This document shows positions 8,298 through 17,563 of a DNA stretch of 64,000 nt, piece after piece. The notes under the pieces were generated by a model. That model ran no database searches, had not been told where the DNA came from, and saw nothing but the letters and a program-made list of their open reading frames with translations. The DNA comes from Desertibaculum subflavum (GTDB lineage Bacteria; Pseudomonadota; Alphaproteobacteria; Ferrovibrionales; Ferrovibrionaceae). The translations under genes and the position numbers were made by a program. Location: contig QOZS01000002.1 in the NCBI GenBank assembly GCA_003576705.1, forward strand, positions 62,001 to 126,000, given 5' to 3'. Each line of letters starts with the position of its first letter. Position 1 is the stretch's first letter.

Positions 8298-9191
8298 CTA
8301 TCGGCGCGGCGGCTTCTCGGCCAGCAACGCCTTGCGCGCCCTGGCCAATTCACGCTTCTGGCGCGGGCTGACCGGCGGCAGCTTGAGGTCGAGGTCGTCG
8401 AGCGCATCGTCCACGGCCGCGGCGACGACCAGGCGCGTAAACCACTTGTTGTCCGCCGGCACCACGTACCAGGGCGCTTCCCGCGTCGAGGTGGCGGCGA
8501 TCATTTCCTCGTAGGCCGCCATGTATTCCTTCCAATGCGCGCGCTCCGCCACGTCGGCCATGGAAAACTTCCAGTTCTTCTCCGGCGTCTCGATCCGCTC
8601 CAGGAAGCGGCGCCGCTGCTCCTCCTTGGAGACATGCAGGAAGAACTTGCGCACCACCGTGCCGTTGCGGCCGAGATAGGCTTCGAAGGCGCGGATATCC
8701 TGGAAGCGCTGCAGCCAGATGTTCCTTGTCACCAGCTCCGGCGCCAGCTTCTGGGCTGCCAGAATCTCGCGATGCACGCGCACCACGAGAACCTCTTCAT
8801 AGTAGGACCGGTTGAAGATGCCGATGCGCCCGCGCTCCGGCAGGCGACGCGTGGTCCGCCAGAGGAAGTCGTGGTCCAGCTCCTCGCCGGACGGCGCCTT
8901 GAACGAATGCACTTCACAACCCTGCGGGTTGATGCCCGACATCACGTGCTTGATCGTGCTGTCCTTGCCGGCCGCATCCATCGCCTGGAAGATCAGCAGA
9001 ACCGACCAGCGGTCCCGGGCGTAGAGCCGCTCCTGCAGCCCTGCCATCCGCTCCACGCCGCCCTTGAGCAGCGCCTTGGCCGCGTCCTTCTCGATGTCGA
9101 GACCGGCGGTGTCGTTCGGCACGATGTCCTTCAGACGAAACTTGCGGCCGTCGTCGATGCGGTAGCGCTTCAGGAGATTCTTCATGTTCAT
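8298..9191 (-). CDS. Polyphosphate kinase 2 family protein (PPK2)
   Basis: A 297-residue PPK2-family phosphotransferase. The Walker A loop is DAAGKDS (72-78), followed by the family stretch INPQGCEVHSFKAPS and the FNRSYYEEVLVVRVH Walker B region. Single-domain enzymes of this length use polyphosphate to phosphorylate AMP/ADP or other nucleotides in the cytosol; which nucleotide is used cannot be told here. The ATG at 9191 is preceded by a GAGGTG site at good spacing; an ATG six bases downstream is also possible. With btaAB nearby it adds a second phosphate-economy gene, but the two are not in one operon. Confidence 0.9.
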   Translation of the reverse strand: MNMKNLLKRYRIDDGRKFRLKDIVPNDTAGLDIEKDAAKALLKGGVERMAGLQERLYARDRWSVLLIFQAMDAAGKDSTIKHVMSGINPQGCEVHSFKAPSGEELDHDFLWRTTRRLPERGRIGIFNRSYYEEVLVVRVHREILAAQKLAPELVTRNIWLQRFQDIRAFEAYLGRNGTVVRKFFLHVSKEEQRRRFLERIETPEKNWKFSMADVAERAHWKEYMAAYEEMIAATSTREAPWYVVPADNKWFTRLVVAAAVDDALDDLDLKLPPVSPRQKRELARARKALLAEKPPRR

Positions 9192-9280
9192 GCGGCACCT
9201 CGTCCGTCTTCCCGCCGGCATCGAACCTCTGATAGCTTGCGGCGGCCGCCGCGAACAGAGCGCGGTTTGGGAGGAAACGA

Positions 9281-9877
9281 ATGAGCAAGCTGAAGATCTA
9301 CGGCGTTCCGCAATCGCGCGCCTCGCGGGCCCTGTGGGCGGCGCGGGAGCTGGGTCTCGATTTCGAGCACGTGGCGACCCATTTCGCCAAGGACACCAAC
9401 ACGCCGGAATTCAAGCAGGTCAACCCGAACGCGCGCGTGCCGGCGATCGACGACGGCGGCTTCAAGCTGTTCGAATCGATGGCGATCAACCTCTACCTGG
9501 CCAAGAAGTACGACAAGGGCCAGGGGCTGAAGCCGAACAGCGTGGAAGAGGATGCGCTCGCCACCCAGTGGAGCTTCTGGGTGATGACCGAGCTGGAGAA
9601 GCCGCTGGTCACCATGCTGCTGCACAACGTCAACATGCGGCCCTGCGAGCCGGCGACCTATGAGCAATGCGAGAAGGACGTGAGGCGGCCGCTGCAGGTG
9701 CTGGAAGAGCACCTGGCGGGCAGGCCCTATCTGCTCGGCGACCGTTTCACCATCGCCGACCTCAACGTCGCCTCGGTGATGATGTGGGCGCGCGGCGCCA
9801 AGGTCGACATGGCGCCCTACCCCAAGATCGCGGACTGGCTGAAGCGCTGCATCAGCCGGCCGGCGGCGAAGGGCTGA
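9281..9877 (+). CDS. Glutathione S-transferase
   Basis: A 198-residue cytosolic GST. The thioredoxin-like N-terminal domain starts KIYGVPQSRASRALW (serine-rich catalytic loop), continues to NPNARVPAIDDGG with the cis-proline of the glutathione site, and has FESMAINLYLAKKY. The helical C-terminal domain holds the FTIADLNVAS N-capping box. The pattern is close to phi/theta-like bacterial GSTs, which conjugate glutathione to electrophiles. A glutathione synthetase is present at 18.5 kb, so the cofactor is available. The gene's last 26 bases overlap the convergent MBL gene. Confidence 0.9.
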   Translation: MSKLKIYGVPQSRASRALWAARELGLDFEHVATHFAKDTNTPEFKQVNPNARVPAIDDGGFKLFESMAINLYLAKKYDKGQGLKPNSVEEDALATQWSFWVMTELEKPLVTMLLHNVNMRPCEPATYEQCEKDVRRPLQVLEEHLAGRPYLLGDRFTIADLNVASVMMWARGAKVDMAPYPKIADWLKRCISRPAAKG

Positions 9878-10604
9878 TCGCGGGCGGCGCGGCGATCCGG
9901 CGGTCATAGTCATCGGCCAGTGCGTCGAGCGCGGCGGCACCGTCGCCGCGGTACGAGGGGCCGTGCATGAGGGCGAGCGTGCGCGGCGCCAGCGCCGCCA
10001 GCCGCCGGATCGTCGCGCCCATGCTCGGGCTCAGGCTCGACGACCGGAACATGTCCTCGGCCACGATGGCCGGACCGACGATGTCGCCTTCGGTCAACGC
10101 CGGGCCGTCGCCCAGCTGGGTGAACAGGTCGCCGCAGAGCAGGGTGCCGGTTCCTTCCTCATAGAGCAGGCCGGCCTCCCAGCCATGCGGCACATGCGGC
10201 GTGTCGAGGTAGCGGATCCGCTTTCCGTTGCCGAGATCGATCGTCTCGCCGTCCTGCAGGATGCGAGGCGGCCGATCCGCCACGTCGTTCAACGACACCA
10301 TGCAGGCAGTCTGCCCGTGCGCCACCTCGGCATGCGGCGCGACCGCCAGCCATTCGTTCATCGCCCCGCATTCATCGGCCTCGTAATGGCCGAAGGTGAT
10401 CCAGCGCAGCCGCTCTGGCGGCATCACCCTGGCAACCGCCGCGCTGACCAGCGGGAACATGCGCCGCGGGCCGGTATGAAACAGCAGCGGCTGGTCGCCC
10501 AGCACCAGGAACTGGTTGAAGGTGAACCCCTTCGGCCCCGCTTCCGCCACGAATGTCGACAGCCGGAAGATGCCACTCGCGATCTCGTCGATCCTGGTTT
10601 CCAT
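9852..10604 (-). CDS. MBL fold metallo-hydrolase (flavodiiron ODP-like)
   Basis: A 250-residue metallo-beta-lactamase-fold protein. The metal-binding motif is HYEADE (H73-x-E75-x-D77), as in the diiron ODP domain of flavodiiron proteins rather than the HxHxDH of zinc hydrolases. Later HxxxG-type residues include HVPHGWEAG and LLCGDLFT. There is no flavodoxin domain, so it is a stand-alone ODP-like protein of unknown substrate, possibly involved in oxygen or redox chemistry. Start at ATG 10604; a GTG two codons upstream is an alternative. It converges on and overlaps the GST gene. Confidence 0.82.
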   Translation of the reverse strand: METRIDEIASGIFRLSTFVAEAGPKGFTFNQFLVLGDQPLLFHTGPRRMFPLVSAAVARVMPPERLRWITFGHYEADECGAMNEWLAVAPHAEVAHGQTACMVSLNDVADRPPRILQDGETIDLGNGKRIRYLDTPHVPHGWEAGLLYEEGTGTLLCGDLFTQLGDGPALTEGDIVGPAIVAEDMFRSSSLSPSMGATIRRLAALAPRTLALMHGPSYRGDGAAALDALADDYDRRIAAPPAISPSPPAG

Positions 10605-10626
10605 GCTCACGACCCAGTCATACGCC

Positions 10627-11433
10627 TCAGCTGGCGCCCCCCTTTACCGCCCAAGCCCGCGCCTTGAGCGGAATCGAGCCGTCGGCGCTGCGCGGTAGTG
10701 CGTCGTGCAGTTTCTGCCTCAGTCGCTCGCGCGCCGCCGGCGCCAAGCTGGCGCAATAGCCCGGCGCCGGGCCGGCACCGAGGGTGAACGGCCGCCAAAA
10801 GTCGTCGAAATCCCGGAACACGGTCGGAATCTCGATCGGCGCCGAAACCACCGATCTCAGTCCAGCGCGCGTCGCCAGCCCGGTCAATGCCTCCTGCGTG
10901 CAATCGGGAAACCGCCGGTCCTCGGTCAGTTCCTGCGCCGCCGGATCGAGCGCCGCGGCGGCGACCCAGAAGGCGCGCATGAACTCGACACCGCCGCCGG
11001 GATAGTCCCAGACATAGAAGCCGATCGTGGCACTTTGCCGCGCCGCGCGCCGCATCTCGGCCAACGCCTTGTCCTTGTCCGGCACGAAGTTCAGCACCAG
11101 TGCGGAAACCACGATGTCCTTGCTGGCAGTCGCCACCGCCAGGGCCTGGGCATCGCCCACCTCGAACACCACCCGAGCATCCCGCACATTCGCACGCGCC
11201 CGGCTGACGAAGCCTTCCGATGCATCGATCGAGAGCAGGCTCCCCGGCTTGCAGCGCTCGACGATGGCGCCGGAAAGCGCGCCGGTGCCACAGCCGATTT
11301 CAAGCCAATCCGAACCCTCCCGCGGCGCCAGCCAGTCGAGGAACCGTGGCGCGATCTGCCGGCTCCAGCGGCCCATATAGGCGTCGTAGCTGTCGCCGGC
11401 CGCCCAGGCGTCGTGACGGGATGCTTCGGCCAT
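10627..11433 (-). CDS. Class I SAM-dependent methyltransferase
   Basis: A 268-residue methyltransferase with motif I WLEIGCGTGALS (about 43-54), an acidic SIDASEGFV motif II and EVGDAQAL motif III. The N-terminal YDAYMGRWSRQIAPRFLDWL segment is common in small-molecule methyltransferases of the UbiE/COQ5-like group. The substrate is not evident. It lies 18 bases downstream of the SDR gene on the same strand, so the crotonase, SDR and methyltransferase (and possibly the MBL protein) may be co-transcribed. Confidence 0.85.
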   Translation of the reverse strand: MAEASRHDAWAAGDSYDAYMGRWSRQIAPRFLDWLAPREGSDWLEIGCGTGALSGAIVERCKPGSLLSIDASEGFVSRARANVRDARVVFEVGDAQALAVATASKDIVVSALVLNFVPDKDKALAEMRRAARQSATIGFYVWDYPGGGVEFMRAFWVAAAALDPAAQELTEDRRFPDCTQEALTGLATRAGLRSVVSAPIEIPTVFRDFDDFWRPFTLGAGPAPGYCASLAPAARERLRQKLHDALPRSADGSIPLKARAWAVKGGAS

Positions 11434-11451
11434 CGGTCACCTCCCGGATTG

Positions 11452-12210
11452 TCAATACTGCACGCGCCGCGTGATGCCGCCGTCCACCACCAGGTTCGTG
11501 CCGGTGATGAAGCTGGCCGCCGGGCTGGCGAGAAACACGGCGGCATTCGCCACTTCCTGCGGCGTCCCCATGCGGCCCATCGGGTTGCGGGCGAGGCTCT
11601 GCTGGTACATCTGCGGCGCGCCCTGCTCAATGCGCTGCCAGACGCCGCCCTCGAAATAGATCGTGCCGGGCGACACGATGTTGGCACGCACGCCCTTCGC
11701 CGCCCATTCGACGGCAAGCGACTTGATGTAGGGCACCAGCGCCGCCTTGACCGAGCGATAGGGCTGCGGCGGGCCCGCCACCTCCATCGTGGAGACGGTG
11801 CCGATCACCACGATCGAGCCGTGCGATTTGGCGAGATGCGGCAGCGCCGCCCTGCAGAGCGCGACGGTGCCGAGGATGTCGATCTCGATGCTCTGCCGCC
11901 AGGCCTCGGGCGTGTCGGCGATCGCCATGGCGCTGACATTGGCGACCACCACGTCGAGGCCGCCCAGCACCTCGGCCGCCTGGTCGACGAAGCGCGCCAC
12001 CGCCGCCTGGTCGCCCGCATCGACGGTGAAGCCATGCGCGGTGCCGCCGCGGGCGACGAGGTCGCTCTCGGCCGAGCGCACCCCGTCGGCGTTGCGGGCG
12101 CAGAAGGCGATGGTGGCGCCTTCATGCGCCAGCGTATCGACGATGGCCCGCCCGATGCCGCGCGTGCCGCCGGTGACGGCGGCACGCTTGCCCTTGAGGC
12201 CGAGATCCAT
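11452..12210 (-). CDS. Short-chain dehydrogenase/reductase (SDR)
   Basis: A 252-residue classical SDR. TGGTRGIG is the nucleotide-binding glycine motif (about 14-21) and YRSVK is the catalytic Tyr-Lys pair. The usual Ser sits 13 residues before the Tyr; here that position is Thr (GTVST), which may still work. The NNAG motif is altered to ANVSA. The C-terminal FITGTNLVVDGGITRRVQY is typical. It probably oxidises or reduces a hydroxy-acyl or small alcohol substrate with NAD(P). It directly follows the crotonase gene with no spacing, suggesting a shared degradative role. Confidence 0.88.
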   Translation of the reverse strand: MDLGLKGKRAAVTGGTRGIGRAIVDTLAHEGATIAFCARNADGVRSAESDLVARGGTAHGFTVDAGDQAAVARFVDQAAEVLGGLDVVVANVSAMAIADTPEAWRQSIEIDILGTVALCRAALPHLAKSHGSIVVIGTVSTMEVAGPPQPYRSVKAALVPYIKSLAVEWAAKGVRANIVSPGTIYFEGGVWQRIEQGAPQMYQQSLARNPMGRMGTPQEVANAAVFLASPAASFITGTNLVVDGGITRRVQY

Positions 12211-12990
12211 TCAGCGTCCCTTCCAGTTCGGCTTGCGCTTCTCGGCGAAAGCCTTCGGGCCTTCGATCATGTCCTCGCTCTGGCGCAGCGCGATGACCTC
12301 GGGATACATCGTCTCGTAGGCGGTGCGCAGCTCGACCTGGTCGAGGCCCTTGTAGACCGCCTGCTTGGAGGCGCGGATCGACATCGGCGAGCATTCCAGG
12401 ATCTGACCGGCCCAGCGCTTGGCGCCTTCCAAGGCCTTGCCGACCGGCACCACCTCGTTGACGAAGCCGAGCTCGAAGCCCTCCTTCGCCGGCACATGGC
12501 GGGCGGTCAGGATCATGCCCATGGCGCGCTTGGTGCCGATGGTGCGCGGCAGCCGCTGCAACCCGCCGGCCAGCGCGGCGAGGCCCACCTTCGGCTCCGG
12601 CAGCGCGAAGGTGGCGTTCTCGGCGGCGATGATCAGGTCGCAGGCCAGCGCGATCTCGAACCCGCCGCCCATGGCGACGCCGTTCACCGCCGCGATCACC
12701 GGCTTGGTCAGGTCCCAGCGCGTGGTCAGGCCGGCGAAGCCCGACTTCGTCACCCAGCGCTTGCCGCCGCCCGCCTGATACTTCAGGTCGTTGCCGGCCG
12801 AGAAGGCCTTGTCGCCGGCGCCGGTGATGATGGCGACCCAGAGCTCCGGATCGGCGGCGAAGCCGTCGAAGATCTTGTCGAACTCGTCATGCGCCGGCGA
12901 ATGCAGCGCGTTGTAGACCTCGGGCCGGTTGATGGTGACGATCAGGAGCCGCCCTTCGCGCTCCACCTTGGCGAATTGATACTCGGCCAT
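12211..12990 (-). CDS. Enoyl-CoA hydratase/isomerase family protein (crotonase)
   Basis: A 259-residue crotonase-fold protein. The oxyanion hole segments AFSAGNDL and NGVAMGGGFEIA are present, and both glutamates of a true hydratase are in place: one in GGGFEIA and one in LPEPKVGL. It should hydrate 2-enoyl-CoA thioesters. It begins a minus-strand run with the SDR and methyltransferase (intervals 0 and 18 bases). The actual substrate (fatty, branched or carnitine-like acyl-CoA) cannot be decided from sequence. Confidence 0.88.
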   Translation of the reverse strand: MAEYQFAKVEREGRLLIVTINRPEVYNALHSPAHDEFDKIFDGFAADPELWVAIITGAGDKAFSAGNDLKYQAGGGKRWVTKSGFAGLTTRWDLTKPVIAAVNGVAMGGGFEIALACDLIIAAENATFALPEPKVGLAALAGGLQRLPRTIGTKRAMGMILTARHVPAKEGFELGFVNEVVPVGKALEGAKRWAGQILECSPMSIRASKQAVYKGLDQVELRTAYETMYPEVIALRQSEDMIEGPKAFAEKRKPNWKGR

Positions 12991-13053
12991 TCTTGGTTCC
13001 CTCCGGCATTTGGTTGCGTCCCGGAGGGTAGCACAGGAGGCCCGGATTGCCCT

Positions 13054-13653
13054 CTACCGGCCCGAGATATCCGCCGCGATATCAGGGTGGCGATGGCAAG
13101 TCACGATGTGGTCGTTGACCAGGCCGGTCGCCTGCATCACGGCGTAGATGATGGTCGGGCCGACAAAGGTGAAGCCCGCCTGCTTCAGCGTCTTGGAAAG
13201 CTTGCGGCTCTCCTCGGTCTCGGCCGGCACCTGCTTGGTCGACTTCCAGCGGTTGACTTTGGTCGCGCCGTCGACGGCGTCCCACATCAGCCGCGAGAAG
13301 GCGCCCTCGCCGCCCGCTTCCATGATCTTGAGCCAGGCCTTGGCGTTCTGCACCGTGCCTTCGATCTTCATCTTGTTGCGGACGATGCCGGCATCCAGCA
13401 TCAGCTTGTCGAGCTTCGGCTGACGATAGCGCGCGATCTTCTCCGGCACGAAGCCGTCGAACGCCTTCCGGAAATTGTCGCGCTTCCTCAGGATGGTGAT
13501 CCACGAGAGGCCGGCCTGAAAGCCGTCCAGGATCAGCTTCTCGAACAGCGCGCGGTCGTCGCGCTCCGGCACGCCCCATTCGGTGTCGTGGTAATGCGTG
13601 TAGAGCGGGTCGGCGCCGCACCAGGGGCAGCGGATCGTCTCGGTCGTCGGCAT
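13054..13653 (-). CDS. tag: DNA-3-methyladenine glycosylase I (Tag)
   Basis: A 199-residue protein matching Tag: N-terminal RCPWCGADPLYTHYHDTEWG, the HhH-like core, and C-terminal HIVTCHRHPD. Cysteine/histidine residues at both ends form the structural zinc site known in E. coli Tag. It removes 3-methyladenine from alkylated DNA as the first step of base excision repair. It lies four bases downstream of ygfZ on the same strand and is probably co-transcribed with it. Confidence 0.95.
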   Translation of the reverse strand: MPTTETIRCPWCGADPLYTHYHDTEWGVPERDDRALFEKLILDGFQAGLSWITILRKRDNFRKAFDGFVPEKIARYRQPKLDKLMLDAGIVRNKMKIEGTVQNAKAWLKIMEAGGEGAFSRLMWDAVDGATKVNRWKSTKQVPAETEESRKLSKTLKQAGFTFVGPTIIYAVMQATGLVNDHIVTCHRHPDIAADISGR

Positions 13654-13657
13654 CGGA

Positions 13658-14542
13658 TCAGAAGGCGGCGTAGTCGGGCTTCACAGGTGTCAGCTTAGCA
13701 TCGCCCGCGGTCAATGCCTCGCCGGTCTCGACATCTTCGAGCCGCAGCAAAGCGAGCGCCGTGCCGTCGAGGCCGGAATAGACCACGCCCGCCTCGTGCT
13801 CGCCGCGCAGCACCGGGGTGCCCGGCGCCGGCAGCGGTCCCTCCACCGCCACCTTGAACAGGCGCTTGCGCACCAGCCCGCGATATTTGGTGCGCGCGGT
13901 CAGCTCCTGGCCGACATAGCATCCCTTCTTGAAGTCGATGGCGTTCAGCTCCTCGAAATTGTGTTCGAGCAGGAATCCCTTGTCGACCGGCACGTCGCGG
14001 CTGCCATCCGGCACGCCAAGCGAAAGGCGATGGCGATGCCAGGCCTCCGGCGGCACCGCCTGGCCCTTACCGACCAGCAGCCGGGCGACCTCCTCCTGCG
14101 GACCGGCGAGGCGCAGGCCGAGCGCCGGCAGGCGCGGATCGATATAGGCGGTCACGTCGTCGATCACGGTCGCCGCCCCGGCCTCGGCGGTCAGCCCGAA
14201 CGCGGCCGCCGCGCCCTCGCCCCAGGCGACCGCGATGGTCTGGTGGCCGGTCAGGTTCTCCACCGCCACTTTCGACCTGAGCTTGTACATGGTGAGCTTC
14301 CTGGCGAGATCGGCCGCCCGGGCCGCCTCGCAATCGATCAGCAGGCCGCCATGGCGGGCGGCCACGAAGAAGTCGAACAGGAAGCGTCCCTGGGGCGACA
14401 GCAGGGTCGCGTAGATCGCCCGGGTCGGCCCGACCTTCTCGACATCGTTGGAGACCAGGCCTTGCAGGAACTTGACGGCTTCCTCGCCGGTCAGGGCGAT
14501 GGCGCCCCGTTCGGGCAGCAGGGCATGGGTCAGTTCGGGCAT
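13658..14542 (-). CDS. ygfZ: YgfZ/GcvT-like folate-binding protein (Fe-S cluster maintenance)
   Basis: A 294-residue tetrahydrofolate-binding protein of the YgfZ family, identified by the conserved KGCYVGQELTAR motif, whose cysteine is essential in E. coli YgfZ. The N-terminal ALTGEEAVKFLQGLVSNDV segment is also typical. YgfZ helps assemble or repair iron-sulfur clusters, for example in MiaB and radical enzymes. The tag gene follows it after four bases. Confidence 0.93.
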   Translation of the reverse strand: MPELTHALLPERGAIALTGEEAVKFLQGLVSNDVEKVGPTRAIYATLLSPQGRFLFDFFVAARHGGLLIDCEAARAADLARKLTMYKLRSKVAVENLTGHQTIAVAWGEGAAAAFGLTAEAGAATVIDDVTAYIDPRLPALGLRLAGPQEEVARLLVGKGQAVPPEAWHRHRLSLGVPDGSRDVPVDKGFLLEHNFEELNAIDFKKGCYVGQELTARTKYRGLVRKRLFKVAVEGPLPAPGTPVLRGEHEAGVVYSGLDGTALALLRLEDVETGEALTAGDAKLTPVKPDYAAF

Positions 14543-14639
14543 CCCGGCACCTGGGCTCGATAGCGATTCCGTGATCCCGAGGAACTAGGGGAGCTTTGCC
14601 GCCAAGGCAAGCCGGCGAGGGCCCGCTATAAGTCGGCGC

Positions 14640-15578
14640 ATGAAGGTTCTGTTCATCGCCGGCGACCGTACCAGCGACGCGGTGCTGGCGACCGGCATCC
14701 TCGGCTGGATGGTCGACAACCTGCCGCGCGCCCGCTTCACCGTGGTCTGCGGGCCGCCGGCCGCCGCCCTGTTCGCGGGCCTGCCGCGCCTCGAACGGGT
14801 AATCCCCCTGGCCAGGCGCCCCTGGGCCGCCCATTGGTGGGATCTGTGGAAGCAGGTCGCCGGCAACCGATGGTCCAGCCTGATCGACCTGCGCGGCTCG
14901 CTGATCGGCCAGGCGCTGGTGGCCCGGCGCCGGCTGGTGCTGCGCAGCCAAATGGGCGGGGCGCACCAGGCCGTGCATCTGGCCGGCCTGCTCAAGCTGC
15001 GCAGCCCGCCGCCACTCCGTTGCTTCCTGACATCGGAGGCCCGTGTCGCGGCCGCCGCGTTGCTTCCCGAAGGCCCGCCCGTGCTGGGCCTGGCGCCGGG
15101 CACCGGCTGGGCCCGCAAGCGCTGGCCGGCGGAACGTTTCGCCAGCCTGGCCGGCCAGCTGACGGCACCGGGCGCGGCCTTCGATGGCTGGCGCGTGGCC
15201 GCGCTCGGCCTTGCCGACGAGGCGATGCTCACAGCCGCCACGCTCGAGCGGATCCCGCCCGACCGCCGGCTCGACCTCGCCGGCCGCACCGATACGGCCG
15301 TGCTGCAGGCCTGCCTGGAGCGCTGCGCCTTCGTCGTCGGCAATGACAGCGCGCCGATGCATCTCGCCGCGGCGGCCGGCACCCCGGTCCTCGGCCTGTT
15401 CGGCCCGACCCGGGACGACAAGCTCGGCCCCTGGTCCGATCGGGCCGACACCGTCCGCACCACGGAGAGCACCGGCGATCTGGCCCGCCGCCCCGGCGGC
15501 GCCTCAGCGATGGACAGCCTGACCGTCGAGCACGCCGCCGAGGCGGCCACGCGTCTTTGGCGCGATCTGCAGCCATGA
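14640..15578 (+). CDS. Glycosyltransferase family 9 protein (heptosyltransferase-like)
   Basis: A 312-residue GT-B protein of family GT9. The C-terminal nucleotide-sugar domain shows LAPGTGWARKRWP and GNDSAPMHLAAAAGTPVLGL, both hallmarks of ADP-heptose:LPS heptosyltransferases. It probably adds heptose or a related sugar to a cell-surface glycan at the cytoplasmic face of the inner membrane. It is the first gene of a plus-strand run continuing with dihydroorotase (16-base gap); the pairing is positional rather than metabolic. Confidence 0.87.
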   Translation: MKVLFIAGDRTSDAVLATGILGWMVDNLPRARFTVVCGPPAAALFAGLPRLERVIPLARRPWAAHWWDLWKQVAGNRWSSLIDLRGSLIGQALVARRRLVLRSQMGGAHQAVHLAGLLKLRSPPPLRCFLTSEARVAAAALLPEGPPVLGLAPGTGWARKRWPAERFASLAGQLTAPGAAFDGWRVAALGLADEAMLTAATLERIPPDRRLDLAGRTDTAVLQACLERCAFVVGNDSAPMHLAAAAGTPVLGLFGPTRDDKLGPWSDRADTVRTTESTGDLARRPGGASAMDSLTVEHAAEAATRLWRDLQP

Positions 15579-15594
15579 ATGGTATGATCCACCC

Positions 15595-16929
15595 ATGAGC
15601 GAGTCCTATGACCTGCTGGTCCGCGGCGGCACGCTGGTGACGCCGGCGGGCATCTCCCCGGGCGATGTCGGCATCCGGGCCGGCCGCATCGCCGCCATCG
15701 GCAGCCTCGGCCGGGCCAGCGCCGGGCGGACCATCGACGCCGCCGGACTGCACGTCCTGCCCGGCCTGATCGACACCCAGGTGCATTTCCGAGAGCCCGG
15801 CCTCGACCACAAGGAGGACCTCGCGACCGGCACGGCCGCGGCCGTCGCCGGGGGCATCTGCACCATCTTCGAGATGCCGAACACCAAGCCCAACACCGCC
15901 GACCGCGCTGCGCTGGAGGACAAGCTCGCCCGCGCCAAGGGCCGCGCCTTTGCCGACCATGCCTTCTTCGTCGGCGCCACCGGGTTCAATTCGACCGAGC
16001 TGCCGGCTCTGGAGCGGCTGCCGGGCTGCTGCGGCGTCAAGATCTTCATGGGCGCCTCCACCGGCGACCTGCTGGTCGACGACGACCTCAGGCTGACCGA
16101 GGCGCTGCGCCATGGCAGCCGTCGCGTCGCCGTGCATGCCGAGGACGAGCCCAGGCTGCGCGACCGGCGCTTCATCGCGGAATCCGGCGGCGGGCCGGAG
16201 CTGCACCCGGAATGGCGCGATGCCGAGAGCGCGCTGAAGGCGACCCGGCGCCTGATCGCCGCCGCCCGCGCCACCGGCCGGCGCGTCCATGTGCTGCACA
16301 TCACCACGGCCGACGAGATGGCCTATCTCGCCGACCACAAGGACATCGCCACCGTGGAGGCGACGCCGCAGCACCTCACCCTGGCGGCGCCCGAGGCCTA
16401 TCAGCGGCTCGGCACCTTCGCCCAGATGAACCCGCCGATCCGCGATGCTCACCACCGCGATGGCCTGTGGCGTGCCGTCGCCGCGGGCATCGTCGACGTG
16501 CTCGGCTCCGACCACGCGCCGCATACCCGCGAGGAGAAGGCGCAAGCCTATCCGGCCAGCCCCTCCGGCATGCCGGGCGTTCAGACCATGCTGCCGCTCA
16601 TGCTGGATGCGGTGCACCAGGGCAAGCTCACCCTGCTCCGCCTCGTCGACCTGCTCGCGCATGGGCCGCAGCGCATCTTCGGCATCGCCGGCAAGGGCCG
16701 CCTCGTCGTCGGCTATGACGGCGACCTGACCCTGGTCGATCTCAAGCGGCGCGAGACCATCGCGGCGAACTGGCTGCGCTCGAAATGCGGCTGGTCGCCG
16801 TTCGAAGGCGTGGAGGTCACCGGCTGGCCGATCGCCACCATCCTGCGCGGCCATGTCGCCATGCAGGAGGGCGAGCTGTTCGAGCCGAAGGGCGCGCCCG
16901 TCCGCTTCACCGAGACGCTGGGTGCATGA
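15595..16929 (+). CDS. pyrC: Dihydroorotase (class I amidohydrolase)
   Basis: A 444-residue cyclic amidohydrolase. It has the metal ligands DTQVHFREPG, the segment GVKIFMGASTG with the lysine that is carbamylated in this family, VAVHAED, VLHITTADE and the catalytic GSDHAPHT motif. These match class I dihydroorotase, which interconverts carbamoyl-aspartate and dihydroorotate in pyrimidine synthesis. The family is close to allantoinase and hydantoinase, so a paralogous role is possible. Its stop overlaps the next gene's start (ATGA). Confidence 0.85.
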   Translation: MSESYDLLVRGGTLVTPAGISPGDVGIRAGRIAAIGSLGRASAGRTIDAAGLHVLPGLIDTQVHFREPGLDHKEDLATGTAAAVAGGICTIFEMPNTKPNTADRAALEDKLARAKGRAFADHAFFVGATGFNSTELPALERLPGCCGVKIFMGASTGDLLVDDDLRLTEALRHGSRRVAVHAEDEPRLRDRRFIAESGGGPELHPEWRDAESALKATRRLIAAARATGRRVHVLHITTADEMAYLADHKDIATVEATPQHLTLAAPEAYQRLGTFAQMNPPIRDAHHRDGLWRAVAAGIVDVLGSDHAPHTREEKAQAYPASPSGMPGVQTMLPLMLDAVHQGKLTLLRLVDLLAHGPQRIFGIAGKGRLVVGYDGDLTLVDLKRRETIAANWLRSKCGWSPFEGVEVTGWPIATILRGHVAMQEGELFEPKGAPVRFTETLGA

Positions 16930-17534
16930 CGATAGCGGCCGTCGTCTTCGACATGGACGGCGTGCTCTGCCGCTACCGGATCGACAAGCGCCTCGCCCAT
17001 CTGGCCACGCTCTGCGCCAAGAGCGCCGAGGAGATCCACGCCGCCATCTGGGGCTCGGGCTTCGAGCATCTCTCGGATAGCGGGCAGATCACGGCGGAGG
17101 CCTATCTGGCCGGCTTCGGCGAGCGCATGGGCGTTCCCCTGACCCGCGCGCAATGGCTCGAAGCACGCCGCCTTGCCATGGCGCCCGATCTGGCCATGCT
17201 CGACCTCGTGCGGGCGCTGGCACGCCGCGCCAGGGTCGCGCTGCTCACCAACAACGGCGCCCTGCTGGAACAGGTGATCGACGAGGCTTTTCCCGAAGTC
17301 AGGCCGCTGTTCGGCGCGCATTCCTACTTTGCCTGGCAGTTCCGCACCGCGAAGCCTGACCCGGCGATCTTCCGCGCGCTCTGCCAGCGCCTCGGCACCC
17401 CGCCGGAGGAGACCTTCTTCCTGGACGACGAGCCGGAAAATGCTGAGGGCGCTCGCGCCGCCGGTCTGATCGGTCATCACTTCACGGGCATCCAGGCGCT
17501 GCGCGGCGAACTGGCGCAGCACGGATTGCCGTGA
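16926..17534 (+). CDS. HAD superfamily hydrolase (sugar-phosphatase-like)
   Basis: A 202-residue HAD phosphatase. Motif I is VFDMDGVL (D9 nucleophile, D11), motif II LLTNNG, and motif IV FFLDDEPEN. The helical cap after motif I places it with beta-phosphoglucomutase-like/epoxide hydrolase-like HADs that dephosphorylate small metabolites. The gene overlaps the dihydroorotase stop by four bases, so it is translationally coupled to it. No specific substrate is indicated. Confidence 0.85.
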   Translation: MTIAAVVFDMDGVLCRYRIDKRLAHLATLCAKSAEEIHAAIWGSGFEHLSDSGQITAEAYLAGFGERMGVPLTRAQWLEARRLAMAPDLAMLDLVRALARRARVALLTNNGALLEQVIDEAFPEVRPLFGAHSYFAWQFRTAKPDPAIFRALCQRLGTPPEETFFLDDEPENAEGARAAGLIGHHFTGIQALRGELAQHGLP

Positions 17535-17563
17535 AGCTGCGCGGTACCTGCTAGGCTCTTTCC

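Noticed and set aside
10705..13698. Long plus-strand open frame across 10.7-13.7 kb
   Set aside because: It runs antisense through the methyltransferase, SDR, crotonase and tag genes, all of which have recognisable motifs.
13054..14542. ygfZ as aminomethyltransferase GcvT
   Set aside because: The KGCYVGQE motif and 294-residue length fit YgfZ; no gcvH or gcvP is adjacent.
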